64,000 bases of DNA. Origin: Limnomonas spitsbergensis (taxonomy: Eukaryota; Chlorophyta; Chlorophyceae; Chlamydomonadales). The stretch covers positions 1,364,001 to 1,428,000 of the forward strand of contig JAYJMM010000122.1 of the NCBI GenBank assembly GCA_037349105.1, read 5' to 3'. Positions 50,801-61,757 of the stretch are shown piece after piece (the first letter of the stretch is position 1; every line of letters starts with the position of its first letter). The translations under genes and the position numbers were made by a program. The notes beneath the pieces were generated by a model. The model was not told the origin of the DNA and made no database searches. It saw only the letters and a list, made by a program, of their open reading frames with translations.

Positions 50801-53800
50801 GATAAGGGGGGGGGCAGCAGAGTGAGAGGCGGTGGCAGGGGAGCGAGGCGGCGCGAGCAGCCGGCCACGGGCATCCTCCATCTCACCCCGGGGCAGGGCA
50901 AGGGGATATCAAGCTGCAGCCCTTTTACTTTGTGTCGGCCTGTTATGAATCTGATGACTTAGGCTTCAGCCCATTACAAACCTCTCAGGTCATCTGTTTC
51001 ATCACCCTGGTGCGAACACAGAATGTGGCAATGCACTGTGTGCGGCTTGCAAAACATAACCAGGTGGGCAAGCCTCTAGGGGACCCTCTCTGGAGGGACC
51101 CCCAGCTCCCAATGTCCCATCCACTTATCCCCCTCGTTCTACCCCCCTTCATTGCCCCCTCCTCCGATCTCCCCCCCTCCATTGCCCCCTCCTTTGATGC
51201 CCCCCCACCCTCCCCTTTCTTCCCTTTGCTGCTCTCCACCCTCCCCTGCTCTCCTCGTCCCCCCCTCACCCATAGAAGCTCCTCTCCCAAAGCTCCTGTG
51301 TCACCTCCTCCTCCTGGTCCTCCGTCAGATGCAGCACCACACACAGCTTGGCCAGGGCGTCCTTGCTAGTCACAACGGTAGCCTACAATGGGCGGGAGAT
51401 AAGTAGGTGACTGGGAGGGGGCGGCATGGCAGGAGGGGGACAGGGGCGGCGTTGCAGAAGGGGGGACGAGCAAGAACCAACGATCACGGAGCCTGAACAA
51501 ACGAGAAAACTTGTATCCAAGAGGGCCCGGAACTACATGAAGGACCATGGAGCAATCTGGAAACCAGGGTCCACAAATAACTACAGGTGGCACTACAGGT
51601 GGCACTTGTGATGTGCAGGAGAGTCTCTTGCAGGGATTTCTGCCTGGAAGCCTAAACCCTTACCCCTAAACCATAAACTAGGCTTGCGGGGATTGCTGCC
51701 TTGGAGCAGCAGCATCGCATCTCCTTGCCTCCTGGTAGCTTACCTAGTGCTATGGCCAAACGGGTGGCCTCCTTAATCCACACCTCAATAAGCGCCTTTT
51801 GATTATTTACTGCTTCCTGGGACCCACCTGTTGCACCAGGTTGCACAACACGCGTGCGCCCAGGCCCACGCCCTCGATGCGGTCGCCCCCGGGCATCATG
51901 CCAGGACGGCACGCCTCGATCAGCGCCCAGGGGTCTGCCCCCCACAGGGACTGGTGCACGCCGCCCGGGAGCTCAAGCGTCTCGTTGCCGGCGAACAGCT
52001 GGATGGCAATCTGATAAAGAGAGGAAGGGGTGTAGGGTGGCAAGGGAGGAGGGCAGTTTGAACAATATAGCGAGGGTGGATTGGAGGGTGGGCAGGATGG
52101 CAATCTGGAAAAGAGAGGGAGGGGTGGATTGGAGGGTGGGAGGGCAGGATGGCAATCTGATTAAGGGAGGGGTGTGTGGAGGGCAGGAGGGTAGGAATGG
52201 AATCATTATGAAAAAGAGAAGGGGGGTGGATTGGAGGGTGGGCAGGATAGCAATCTGGAAAAGAGAGGGACGGTTGGATTGGAGGGTGGGAGGGCAGGAT
52301 GGCAATCTGATTAAGGGAGGGGTATGTAGAGGGCAGGAGGGTAGGAATGGAATCATTATGAAAAAGAGAAGGGGGGTGGATTGGAGGGTGGGCAGGATAG
52401 CAATCTGGAAAAGAGAGGGACGGTTGGATTGGAGGGTGGGAGGGCAGGATGGCAATCTGAATAAGGGAGGTGTGTGTGGAGGGCAGGAGGGTGAGAGGGC
52501 AATTAATAATAACAAAAAGGTGGATTGGAGGGTGGAAGGGCAGAATTGCATTTGAAAGAGAGAGGGGGGGGAATTGAAGGGGGAACTACAGAGGAAGGAA
52601 ATCTGCAAAAGACAGGCAGGTGATTTGTTTGGACTGCGGTGAGGCAGGACAGCAATTTAATAAATAGAGGAGGAGGGGCATGTTGGGAAGGCAAGAGGGC
52701 ATGATGGCCATGTAGAAAAGAGCGGGAGGTCGGGGTGGGAGGCGGACGGGCAGGGCCCATCAGAGAATATTCATCTATGAATAAATATATAAATAACAAA
52801 CCTAGACATGGGAGCCACCCCTCTTTTGGAAAGCCACCCAAAGCTGGGTGGGCTACCAAGGACGCATGGATGCATGGACACATGGATGCATGGACAGACT
52901 GCAACCACAAGAAGAGGTACACAAAAGAGGGCCTATGCTCCCCAGGCCATAAGACGGCAATGCACCAGCTTCGAGAGAAGCTTCCACTCAACCTCAGCCC
53001 TGGACCAGTGGACTAGTGCTTCCTTTTTTGCTTCAAGACCGGCTTCAACAGGCCACCCCGCGGCCGCCAGAGGCCCGAGTAGGATCAAACTTGGACCGAC
53101 CTACGGGCTACGGCCCAAACAGCATGGCTGGCCGCACCCAAGGCCCCTTGCGGGGAGCTGGGTTGTAGCTGATACGTAGCCGAGCCACGAAAAGGAGAAG
53201 CACTACCCTGCCCCACTGCCCTGCCCTGCCCTGCTCTGCCCTGCCCCAGCGCCTCACCTTGCCCCCGTTGAGCTTCCTGATAACGTCCGCGCGATACACT
53301 GCCTGCTGGTCGGTCTTGGCCCAGTCCTGCTCCTCGCGGCTGGGCAGCACAGCCGGCGCGCCCCAACACTGCGCGTCCGCCCAGGCGCTGTTGCAGCGGT
53401 TGGTGAACATGGCCAGCAGGCTGGAGGAGCTGTGCAGCTCTTCGACCTATTGTCCAGCGGCAGGCAGGGGGTTGGGTCACGCACATAATCAAATGGGAGT
53501 ATGGGACACAAAAAGAGGTGCATCAACAGGCCTGCATGGGTGAGTGGGAACGGTCCTGTCAGGAAAAGCTAAACAACAGGACTTGTTCAAAAATTGTACA
53601 GAATTCGATATTTGCCATAACAGTGACGCCGCTGTTCGCCAGGGCTTTGTTCGTGAGCCTCTTAACCAGAAGGAAAACAACAAACTGCCTTCACTATCCG
53701 GCACTGGGCAGGCATCAGCATGAGGTTGCACATGTCGGTGTGAGGGTGCGCCCCTCTGCATGGTGACATCTACTTTCTGCTGTCAAGGAGCTGCTCATCG

Positions 53801-56800
53801 CAGATCCCAGGAACAAACAAGCCTTGGCTGGAACCCAAACCTGTCAATGCATCAAACTGCGGCAAAGTACATGGGGCCTCTGAATTCAAACCGCAGCAGA
53901 ACCCTGAAACACGGCCTTTACAATCAGCTCAAGCTCTTCACATAAGATATTTTGAGCTAGGAAGAGCTGCCTGCCTTGAGTCATCAGCACAGGTCCCACC
54001 TGTTGTTCTATCAAGGCCTGCACATGCTCTTGTGTCCAAGTAATATCTGCGGTCAGAGAGGACACGGCATTTATTTCAATATAATACAAGTTTAACAGGA
54101 AAGCCCAAGTACCGCTATCGAAACGAATTAGAGACTCGTGTAGTTTGGACCGTCACTTGCCTAAAATATAATATAATTTACCTGATGGCACGGCGGCTAC
54201 GCTCGAAGTCAAATAAGCAAAATAGGCGGAGATCAATATTTGCGGTGGAGCATGCGGATTAATGCGACGAACCCCGCCAGAGACAGCAGGGTTTATCAGT
54301 CACTCATCACAAAACTTCCCTAGATCAGATCAGGGCAGATGCCAGATCCGAGGACAAGTCAGTTATCAGATCCAATGGAAGCGCAGCAAGCTCTCGTGCT
54401 CATACTTCCAGGCTGTGCGCCCTAGCCTGAACTATCCGGACCCCTCTGATGCCCCTCCGTCTAAAAAAAACCCAGACAGGCAAGCAAGCAAGGAGGCAGG
54501 CCAGCAGGCAAGCAGGCAGGCAGGCAGACAGACAGGCTGGCAAGCAAGCAAGGAGGCAGGCAAGCAGGCAAGCAAGGGGTGAAGCAAGCAAGCAGGCAGG
54601 CAGGTAGACAGGCAGGCAGAAATGCAGGCAGACAGGCAAGCAAGCAGGCAAGTAGGCAGGCAGACAGGCAAGCAAGCAGGCAAGTAGGCAGGCAGGCAAG
54701 TAGGCAGGCAAGTAGGCCGGCACGCAGGCAGGCAAGTAGGCAGGCAGGAAAGTAGGCAGGCAGGCAGGCAAGCAGACAGGCAGGCAAGCAGGCAGGAAAG
54801 TAGGCAGGCAGGCAGGCAGACAGGCAGGCAAGCAGGCAGGAAAGTAGGCAGGCAGGCAGCAGGCAAGCAAGCAGGCAGGTAAGCAAGCAGGCAGACAGGC
54901 AAGTAGGCAAACAAGCAAGCAGTCAAGCAAGCATTTAAGCAGGCAGGCAGGCAAGTAGGCAGGCAGGCAGGCAGGCAAGCAAGCAGGCAGACAGGCACAC
55001 CTTGGGGAGTGTCGACGGGGCCTGTCCCGGCAGCCTGGTCTTTCCCCTTGGACACACCGACCGAGCCATAGCTGCGGCTCTTCAGCTTAGGCAGCATCGC
55101 GGACGTGGAGCGCCCCTTCTGTCCCCACTTCGGCCGCTCTGACTCGCCAGGCGCCGCCAGCCGTGCGCTAATGATACTGTCGGTGGTGCGTCGCACGAGC
55201 CGGGTGAGCTCCGGTGTGCCGGCAACCACCCCTGCCGCTGCGTCGCCAGCCGGAGCTCCGCCCAGCGGCTTTGTCGCGCGTCGCTCCTGCGCGGTGAGGG
55301 CGGCCCCGCTCACCATCTGCGGCACACGCGCGCTGCCGACGCGCCTGGGTCCATCCTGGGCCGCGTCGTCGTTAGCGAGCACCTCATCGTCCTGCTCTTT
55401 TGACGGCAGCGGCCCTGCTCCAGATATTGCGGCCTCTGCCGTGAGGGCCGGGGCCGCATCAGTTTTCTTCGCGTTGCTGGGGAGAGCGACCTTGGCAAAA
55501 GTATCATGCCCATCACCCACGATAGAGCATTTGGCGATTGCCACCGCCGTGAGCTCCTCCCCATTCGAGCAGCCAGGCTCGGCCAGCACCGCTGCGGGCA
55601 GCTCTTCAGCAGCATGGGCTGCCTCCTGCTCCCGCTCCGTTACCCTCAGCGACCCCTCGCTCCATTGGCTCCAGGAGCTTTTAGGGGCAGTGGGCACCTC
55701 GGGCCGGTCAGGACTCTTGAACTTAATGACGGAGGCAGACGCCTCGTCCTGGCTGGCAAGGCTTGATGCGGCTTGGGCTGCATCTGCATGCGCGTCAGTC
55801 TCACTGGTGTTGTGTGAACTAGCCAGCTTCTTGGGCAAGGAGGGCGCCTGCCCCTCGCTGGGGCGGCCAGACTCGTCGTTAGCCGCTGCGTCTGCGGTTG
55901 CCCCTGCAGCCGCCTCGTCGATATCTGCGGACTGTTCTCCCTTCCTTGAGCGGTTGGATCCCAGTTTGGCAACCGATGGGTCCTCCTCTGCCTCGCTGTG
56001 TCCGCTGGCCTTGCCAGTGACAGCCACAGGAGCACCCTCATCGTCACTGGAGGTCAGGGAGCTACCGCCACGTTTGGTCTTGGCCTTGACCGCCGCAGCC
56101 CCGCCATCACTGCTGCCATTCGCCCAGTCCCATGCAAAGGTCCGGAGCTCGGCCACCAAATGGGCGCTGCTTCCTTTTTCGTGTCCCGTCATCGACTCGT
56201 TTGTCCCCTCGGCTGGCTGTGTGCGATCAGGTCCTCCTGCAGCAGATCCGAGCTGCTCCTCAGCTTCAGCAACTATAGGCCCCTCTTCCGCGATGGATTG
56301 CTGGGGGCTGTTCTTGAACCTCCCATGTCCATCCCGCTCAACACCTCCCGGCAGACTCTGCAGAATCTCAAGGGGACTGCGCGCCTGCCCCAGCACCTGC
56401 GCTTTGCCAGGAGTCCGCTGAGTGTGAGCGCCTGAGGGCTCAGTAGACTCCCCGAACAGCTTTGCCCCGGAAGACGGTGACACGCTGTCCCTCTCCCGCA
56501 GCATCTCCTCGCTGTGATGAGACGGCTGCGGCTGCGCCTGGTGTACCTCGGAGAACCCTTGTGACGACTCTTTTCGGAGCTGGCTTGCACTGGCTTGCGA
56601 TGCCAGCTTTTCCGGCTGCGGCCTCGCAGGCGCCGGACCGGTATCAGAGGGCGCTAGCTGGGGCGCCGCCTCTCCTGACCCTCCTGACTCCAATCCCTCA
56701 GTTCCCTCGGGCAAGCTCGGGTATCCTCGGGCAACTCCCAGCAGCAAGCCCCGGGCCAAGGCCAGCGCAGCCCTCGCCTGCTGCTCAGCGTCGCTCGCCC

Positions 56801-59800
56801 GTCGGGCTGTTGGGTAGCTTGCGAGGCGCTCCGCAGCCGTGAGGGATGGGGGAGACTTCCCGTGGCCCTCAGGCAGCCGGGCCAGCCGGGGCATCGAGGG
56901 CGGCGAGCGCAGCTTCTGCGTCCCTGCGTGCGCAGGCGACAGCGGCGGCAGGGAGGAGCGCGGAGAAGCAGGTTCTATCTTTTCGAGGGCGGAGAGGTGC
57001 AGCTCGGCCTTATGGCCGCCCGGCGGCATTTGCTGCACGGCGCGAGAGACCGCTTGCTTGAGAACCTCGGAGCCGGGCAGCAGCTTTTGCTGCATCCGCT
57101 TGGGCGTCGCGGCGTCGGTCTCCTGGACGAGATTGTGGGGCGCACGGCGCGTGGACAGGCTGCGAGAACGGCGCAGGCTCGCATCAATAGCACTGTCGTG
57201 CGGCAGCACCCGGCGGCAGGGCAGCGAGCCGCGGTCGGGGGAGGCGTGCTGCGGGGAGGTGACCTTCGGTTGCGAGGAGCCCTCCAGCTCGTGAAGCTTC
57301 TTCAACGCGCGATGCAGCACCTCCACCTGGGCGTAGCCGTGATGTGGGGATAAATAGAGAGAGATCGATAAAGGAGGAGGGGGGGTCCAGCCGCTTGAGT
57401 GGCATCCGATATACTGGCAAGATCATTAGGAATACAGGAGGGCTCGTCAGCCAGCAACATCTCCCCAGCGCCAGCTGCACTGTTTCACCTACATTCCCTG
57501 TAAGGATGCACAGGATGTAGTTGTAGCGTCACCTCTTTCAACATCCCGACACCTCTTGGTTTAGCAGCTTCAAGTGCATTCAGGGTTAAGGCTGGGTGGT
57601 AACCTGAGGTTTCCCAGTTCCAATCAGAGGTTCCAATCCTGGCACTGTGTGGAAAAGCGGCTACATACTCCCACGCAGACCCCCCTTCTCACTCCTTTTA
57701 GTCCTTTAGGCATTCCCTGCATCCCGCTTCTCTCCCACTCCTGCTCCCAACTGCCCCCTCCCTCCCTCTCTCCCTGCCTGCCCCCCCTCCGTGCATCCCC
57801 TCCCTTTCACTCCAGCCCGCACTCCTTGCAGTCCCCTTCTCTCCCCCTACACCCCCTCCCTACAATGCCCCCCTGCCCCCACCCCCCTGCATCCCCACCC
57901 CTTCCCTCCAATGCACACTCACTGTAGCCCCCCTTCTCCCCCAGCCTCTCCCCCCCCCCCCATTCACTCCTACACACTCCCTGCAGCTTGCTTCTCACCC
58001 CTGCCCCCCTGCCTGCACCCTCCCTGCACCCCTGCCTGCCCCCTCCCTGCCCTCTCCCTGCACCCCTCCCTGCCCCCCACCTGCCCCCTCCCTGCACCCT
58101 TGCCTCCCCACCTGCTCCTTAGCTGTCACGTGCCGAAGGTACTCCTTCACAAAATTGGTCCTGTCCGCCGCCAGCATCTCAGGGATAAAGAACGAGAGGT
58201 CGTCCATGCGCGGCAGGCGCACCGGATGGCGCTTGCCCCGCTTGAAGCGTAGCGCGGTGATGATGGTGAGCATGGTGCGCCGGCGGGCTGCGTGGATGCG
58301 CTTTCGCCACTCTGCCACAGGCGCCTTGGACTCTGCATCGCAGGCGGGCGGAAGGGGGGGGGCGGGGGAGCAGAGCAGGCGGGCTGTCAGCCCCAGCACA
58401 GAGGGAGGGGGGGGGGGGGACGGGGTAGCAGAGCAGGCGGACTCTCAGACCCAACACAGAAGGAGGGGGGGGGGGGGGACGGGGGAGCAGAGCAGGCGGA
58501 CTCTCAGACCCAACACAGAAGGAGGGGGGGGGGGGACGGGGGAGCAGATCAGGCGGACTCTCAGACCCAACACAGAGGGAGGAGGGCCATGGCAGCCGGT
58601 GCAGCGGTTCGGCCGAATGTGCGGCTACCTTAACCCATGGCATCCTAAGGGCATGCATGTTATGTCTATTTATTGACACAGGGGTAGGGTGTGCAGGCCA
58701 GTCTTGTATCGCTCCCAACTGTCTAATAAGCCTGAGAGGAGAACAGGCATGCCCACGAGGCTGCACCGTTTTAACTGCTACTGCTTCTATTTCAGCAAAA
58801 ACAAATACCAGTATGGGAGGGTATTGTTCATTATTTGTTCAGGGCCCCGCAACTTAGGGTGTGACTTATCAGTCCCCATTACCAGTAGGTGGATTATGGC
58901 CGGATTACCAGTATGGCATTACATGGTGCATTTGGTTTTATTAATTTCAGGCTTCGTCAGTTTGAGATTGCACAGTCTTCACTATTGATTGAGACAAACT
59001 TTCATACACAGCACCATTTCAGGCCCTTGGAAGTTCAATGGCAAACCCCATGGCAAGCCCCCCACCTAAATAACCGTGGCAAGCCCCTCACCTGAAGGCT
59101 TGATGGCAAGCCCCATGGCAAGCCCCCTACCTGTGGCATGCCCCTCACCTGGAGGCTCAGCGGGTGGTGCTCCACCAGAGCTCCCGGTCACCTGATGGCT
59201 GCCCAAGCGCCGAGGGTGCACCCTACACAGCGTGAGTGGTGAGTGGTGAGAACGTCATACGACACAGCAGCCTTCGCAGCCGTAATCAATAACCAGCTTG
59301 CTCACCTCCCACCCAACCGTCTGTCCGCCCAAATGGCGGCCCACCCGCCCCTGTCTGTCCAGTTTGCCCTGTGACCAATTGTTTGACCATTTGTCCGGTT
59401 TGACCATTTGACCGTCTGAAAATCAAACAAATTAAGCCAGCTGAGGCCCTGTCCGAGCAATCAGAGCCTTAATGCAGCCGATGCTCCATGACATCTGCTT
59501 GACCACAGCAGCATGGCAGCCCTCGGATATTGGCTTGATTTGTATACGCATATTCAGTGTACCGTATATACGTACAGTATATATAAAATTAATAAATTAT
59601 ATATACGGTATACGGTACAATTATTACACTTATATATAATACTAATACACCGGTATAAGACTACCGTAAAATTCCGCAAGCGTCCAGCCCTCATGGCAGT
59701 CGCTCGCACCTTTCAGAGCCGGTGTCCTCGCTCTTCTGGGCAGGGAAATCCATCATGGCGGCTCCCTCAGTGAGATGGCCACGCCTCTCGGCAGCACTGT

Positions 59801-61757
59801 GGTGGACACATGGCAGAGAGGGACCACAATGGGTAGGAGCCTAGGAGGGCAGGTGATAAGGAGGGACGGTTTGCGGCTCAGGGTTCAGGGTTTTGGGTTC
59901 AGGGTTCGGGGTTCAGGGTTCAGGGATCAGGGTTCAGGGTTCAGGATTCAGGATTCAGGATTCAGGGTTCAGGACTTCAGGGTTCAGGGGGCAGGGGGCC
60001 ATTGCCTTCTTCGTCGCAGGCTCTTGCTTGCACATACCCGGCTGATCTCATGCCTCAGCTGATGGGTGAGGCCTGTCCCATTCACTGCTCAGCAACGCCA
60101 GCGCCTCACAGCCTGTAATCATCTGCAGCTGCAGAAGTTCACTTTATTTCGTACTGGGCTTCAGTCAAATTTCATAACCCTTCAGCTAGGTCCTGGCCTC
60201 CGGCTGGAGGCCCCGTGCGTGCCCTAGGCATGCTGCTTGGGTCTGTGTCTGTAGGCAAGTCAAAGATTAGCCTTAATCAGGCCTTTGGAGGCAGCAGGAA
60301 GGGGTCTCCAACTGAGAAAACAGGGCTTTGGGGAGGTGCACCCCTTGGGGGAGTTGGATCCCCCTTGCCTCAGGTAGGCCCGCACAACGTGGACTTGTGG
60401 CCGGAAAAATAAACACTGGGCAGCACTTAGGCCCAGGGCTGCTCCTATACCATGTGGCAAAAGTACGACAGAGAGTGGTATTCCACCGTCAGAGTGTGGC
60501 TTTGCATGGAGAATTCTCCCATTTGAAGTTGTCAACTCAGCCACTCCTATGAAATGGAATGTTAGATACAAGCTCTGAAGACTTGCCCGGTTGTCACTGT
60601 GTATTCATGGGTGCTCTGACTCCTTTTTTCTCAGCATGGTTCAGTGTGACACACTCGCCGTGTCTCAGAATGCCTGACTCGAATGTTCTCCGTGCGCATC
60701 ATATTGCCTCATCCCCTGCTTCTCGTCGTGAAGCAGTGTGCCTCCTCACCGTTTCTCTGTGTGCGTCGTCAATTACTGACTCCCTTCTTCTCAGCTTTTA
60801 TTCATGTGCCACACTGACCGCTCCTAAAAATGCCTCACTCAACTCTTTTGTCCGCATGCATCACAGTGCCTCACTCACCGTTTCTCAGTGTGTGTCATGA
60901 ACTTCTGGGTCAGCTCCTCCCGGGTGAAAGCTGAAAGGGGCTTTTTCTTGGCTGGGCAGCAGATGTCCTGTAGCCTCCGTCCATTGTCTTGGAGTTGCTT
61001 CTGCAGATTGCATGCATGCATTTGTCTAATATACCTGTCGAATCGTATTGTGTCCATGTGGCGCCATGAGGTGGCAGTGGGATGCCATGTAGTGCGTGAC
61101 GTTATCAAGAGAGAGTGATTTGTGACATAGATCATGCGATGCCATGCAGATGTTTGCATGATGCTTGTGGACTCTGGTTGAATAAGCCTTTGTGCGCCCC
61201 ACAGAATGGAAGGATTTTTAAATTTGAGACCATGCAGGTGCTCTGGAAAAGCCTCGACATGCTCTGATCCTCAAAAGCTGGATGCAGTGGCACATCATAG
61301 CTGAAGACTTTATATTTTTGAAGTCTTCAGCCTGCATCTCCTGCTCCTATAATGCCGTGAGCTGGTCCCGCCATCACCTCAAGGTATCCCATGCGAACTG
61401 TAAACGATTCCCCAAGCAACATGGGAGGGCGGTCTGGACCTGAGCACGCAAAATGGTCTCATGTCAGGGGAGCATCCTTTCTCCGGGCGACTGCAGGCAA
61501 GGTCAGTGGAGCTGCAGCTTCCGCAGACAGGTGATGAAGAGGCGTGTCGTTGTAACAGCATCTACGCATTCACCCAATGCCATGTACGGTAGGGCCATAT
61601 AGGGCGATTGCCCAGGAGGGCGCACGGACTGACCTCCAACGTCATCGAGCTCCCGAGTTCTTTCTGAGCGCCAGGCTGCGTTCGAATACTCTGCCCATTC
61701 TGCAACAATGTGCTCCGTGGGCTCTAAGAAGCGACCGGTGCTGGTTGTGTTGCCCAT
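41876..61757 (-). CDS. Gene B: inverted paralogue of gene A
   Basis: Right to left, exons with agreeing phases: 61634-61757, 61378-61439, 60879-61000, 59710-59796 (doubtful), one not found, 58112-58332, 55001-57326, 54000-54046, 53258-53446, 51828-52010, 51270-51382, 50627-50768, 49606-49703, 48537-48708, 47793-47961, 47447-47573, 46404-46652, 45828-45960, 45406-45531, 44745-44825, 44208-44330, 43848-43929, 43179-43341, 41876-41963. At least 1,740 residues. It follows gene A from end to end: MGNTTS start, VAEWRKRIHAARRR, a 775-residue acidic linker, WGADPWALIEACRPG, LNRTNFIFLLQ, HLVTVVPTAMQQ, ATLVIMGSVQIT, ASVTLSFMRRAVGLPVIVV, SAVLVYQEP. The tail is longer than A's. In the first USP domain, Ala replaces the Gly of GSVTLS. 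Function is unknown. The small exon 54000-54046 has no counterpart in A. Confidence 0.8.
42400..42545. repeat. GGATCC-rich short repeat
   Basis: GGGGATCC, GGGGGATCTG and GAGGATCCAG motifs alternate every 9-12 bp. The tract lies in the last intron of gene B, just before a retroelement end. Confidence 0.85.
42560..42990 (+). mobile_element. Non-LTR element family 1, copy 3 (3' end)
   Basis: The codons DAPDFHQMYRGRHGWQA parallel DFQHLYQGKLGWEA of copy 1. The pyrimidine-rich UTR and the end CAGGGCCCAGAGGTATCAC follow. It is inserted antisense in the last intron of gene B. Confidence 0.72.
45965..46145. repeat. TTTCAGGTTTCCAGGTTCTAGG repeat
   Basis: About nine degenerate copies of a 20-22 bp unit directly follow the acceptor of the gene B exon 45828-45960 on its intron side. 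Confidence 0.9.
46636..47230 (-). repeat. ~72-bp minisatellite carrying copies of a splice acceptor of gene B
   Basis: AGGTCGAAATGCCTGCGCAG, the first bases of the exon 46404-46652 plus its acceptor, recurs near 46712, 46783, 46855 and 46928 with small changes. More diverged copies lie near 47064, 47118 and 47200. On the minus strand each unit reads as an acceptor (CCTACGCAG), a short exon-like stretch, then GTAGGCC. Confidence 0.93.
48243..48275 (-). repeat. Second copy of an exon end and donor of gene B
   Basis: TTGCCAAACAGGCGAGTGGC occurs at 48243 and again at 48541, where it is the end of the exon 48537-48708 (TATRLFGN). The distal copy reads TATRLFGK followed by a GTGGGG donor in phase 0, so it could act as an alternative end. 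Confidence 0.75.
48855..48935. repeat. (GT)n followed by G runs
   Basis: GTGTGTGTGTGTGTGTG is followed by several runs of 6-9 G separated by single A. It lies in a gene B intron and could form G-quadruplexes. Confidence 0.85.
49870..49980. repeat. Telomere-like CCCTAAACCCTAG pieces
   Basis: ACCCTAAACCCTAGATT occurs twice (near 49878 and 49957), matching plant-type telomere units (CCCTAAA). A similar but weaker piece is near 51655. Confidence 0.7.
51998..52560 (-). repeat. ~50/150-bp minisatellite carrying copies of a gene B acceptor
   Basis: GGATGGCAATCTG, the first ten bases of the exon 51828-52010 plus its acceptor, recurs near 52094, 52146, 52243, 52296, 52393 and 52446. Each copy is followed by GAAAAGAGAGGGA or ATTAAGGGAGG. 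Units of about 50 bp are arranged in a ~150-bp super-repeat. Confidence 0.93.
54475..55000. repeat. (GCAG/GCAA)n tetranucleotide array
   Basis: About 520 bp of GCAGGCAAGCAAGCAGGCAG-type sequence starts directly at the intron side of the predicted donor of the large gene B exon (55001). On the minus strand it extends the open frame by ~185 codons of Cys/Leu/Pro/Ala repeat, most likely not translated. Confidence 0.95.
57560..58100. repeat. C-rich low-complexity intron
   Basis: CCCTCCCTGCACCCCTGCCTGC-like imperfect repeats fill the gene B intron between exons 58112-58332 and 55001-57326. Confidence 0.8.
58340..58590. repeat. ~58-bp minisatellite with long G runs
   Basis: GCAGGCGGACTCTCAGACCC, CAACACAGAAGGAGG and a run of 10-14 G repeat about four times beside the acceptor of the gene B exon 58112-58332. 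Confidence 0.93.
59560..59660. repeat. AT-rich palindromic tract
   Basis: Overlapping short inverted repeats (CGTATATACGTACAGTATAT, ATATACGGTATACGGTAC) lie in an AT-rich island inside a GC-rich intron. Confidence 0.6.
59877..59995. repeat. TTCAGGG heptamer array
   Basis: About fifteen units of GGTTCAGG or GATTCAGG type. It differs from the plant telomere heptamer TTTAGGG by one base in most units. It lies in a gene B intron. Confidence 0.85.

Noticed and set aside
54432..55000. Cys-Leu-Pro-Ala repeat protein
   Set aside because: It is encoded by a pure tetranucleotide array open in several frames, beyond a good splice donor at 55001.
55105..56421. 438-codon plus-strand ORF
   Set aside because: Antisense shadow of the GC-rich low-complexity exon of gene B. 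The minus frame aligns in position with the gene A linker and is flanked by conserved exons.
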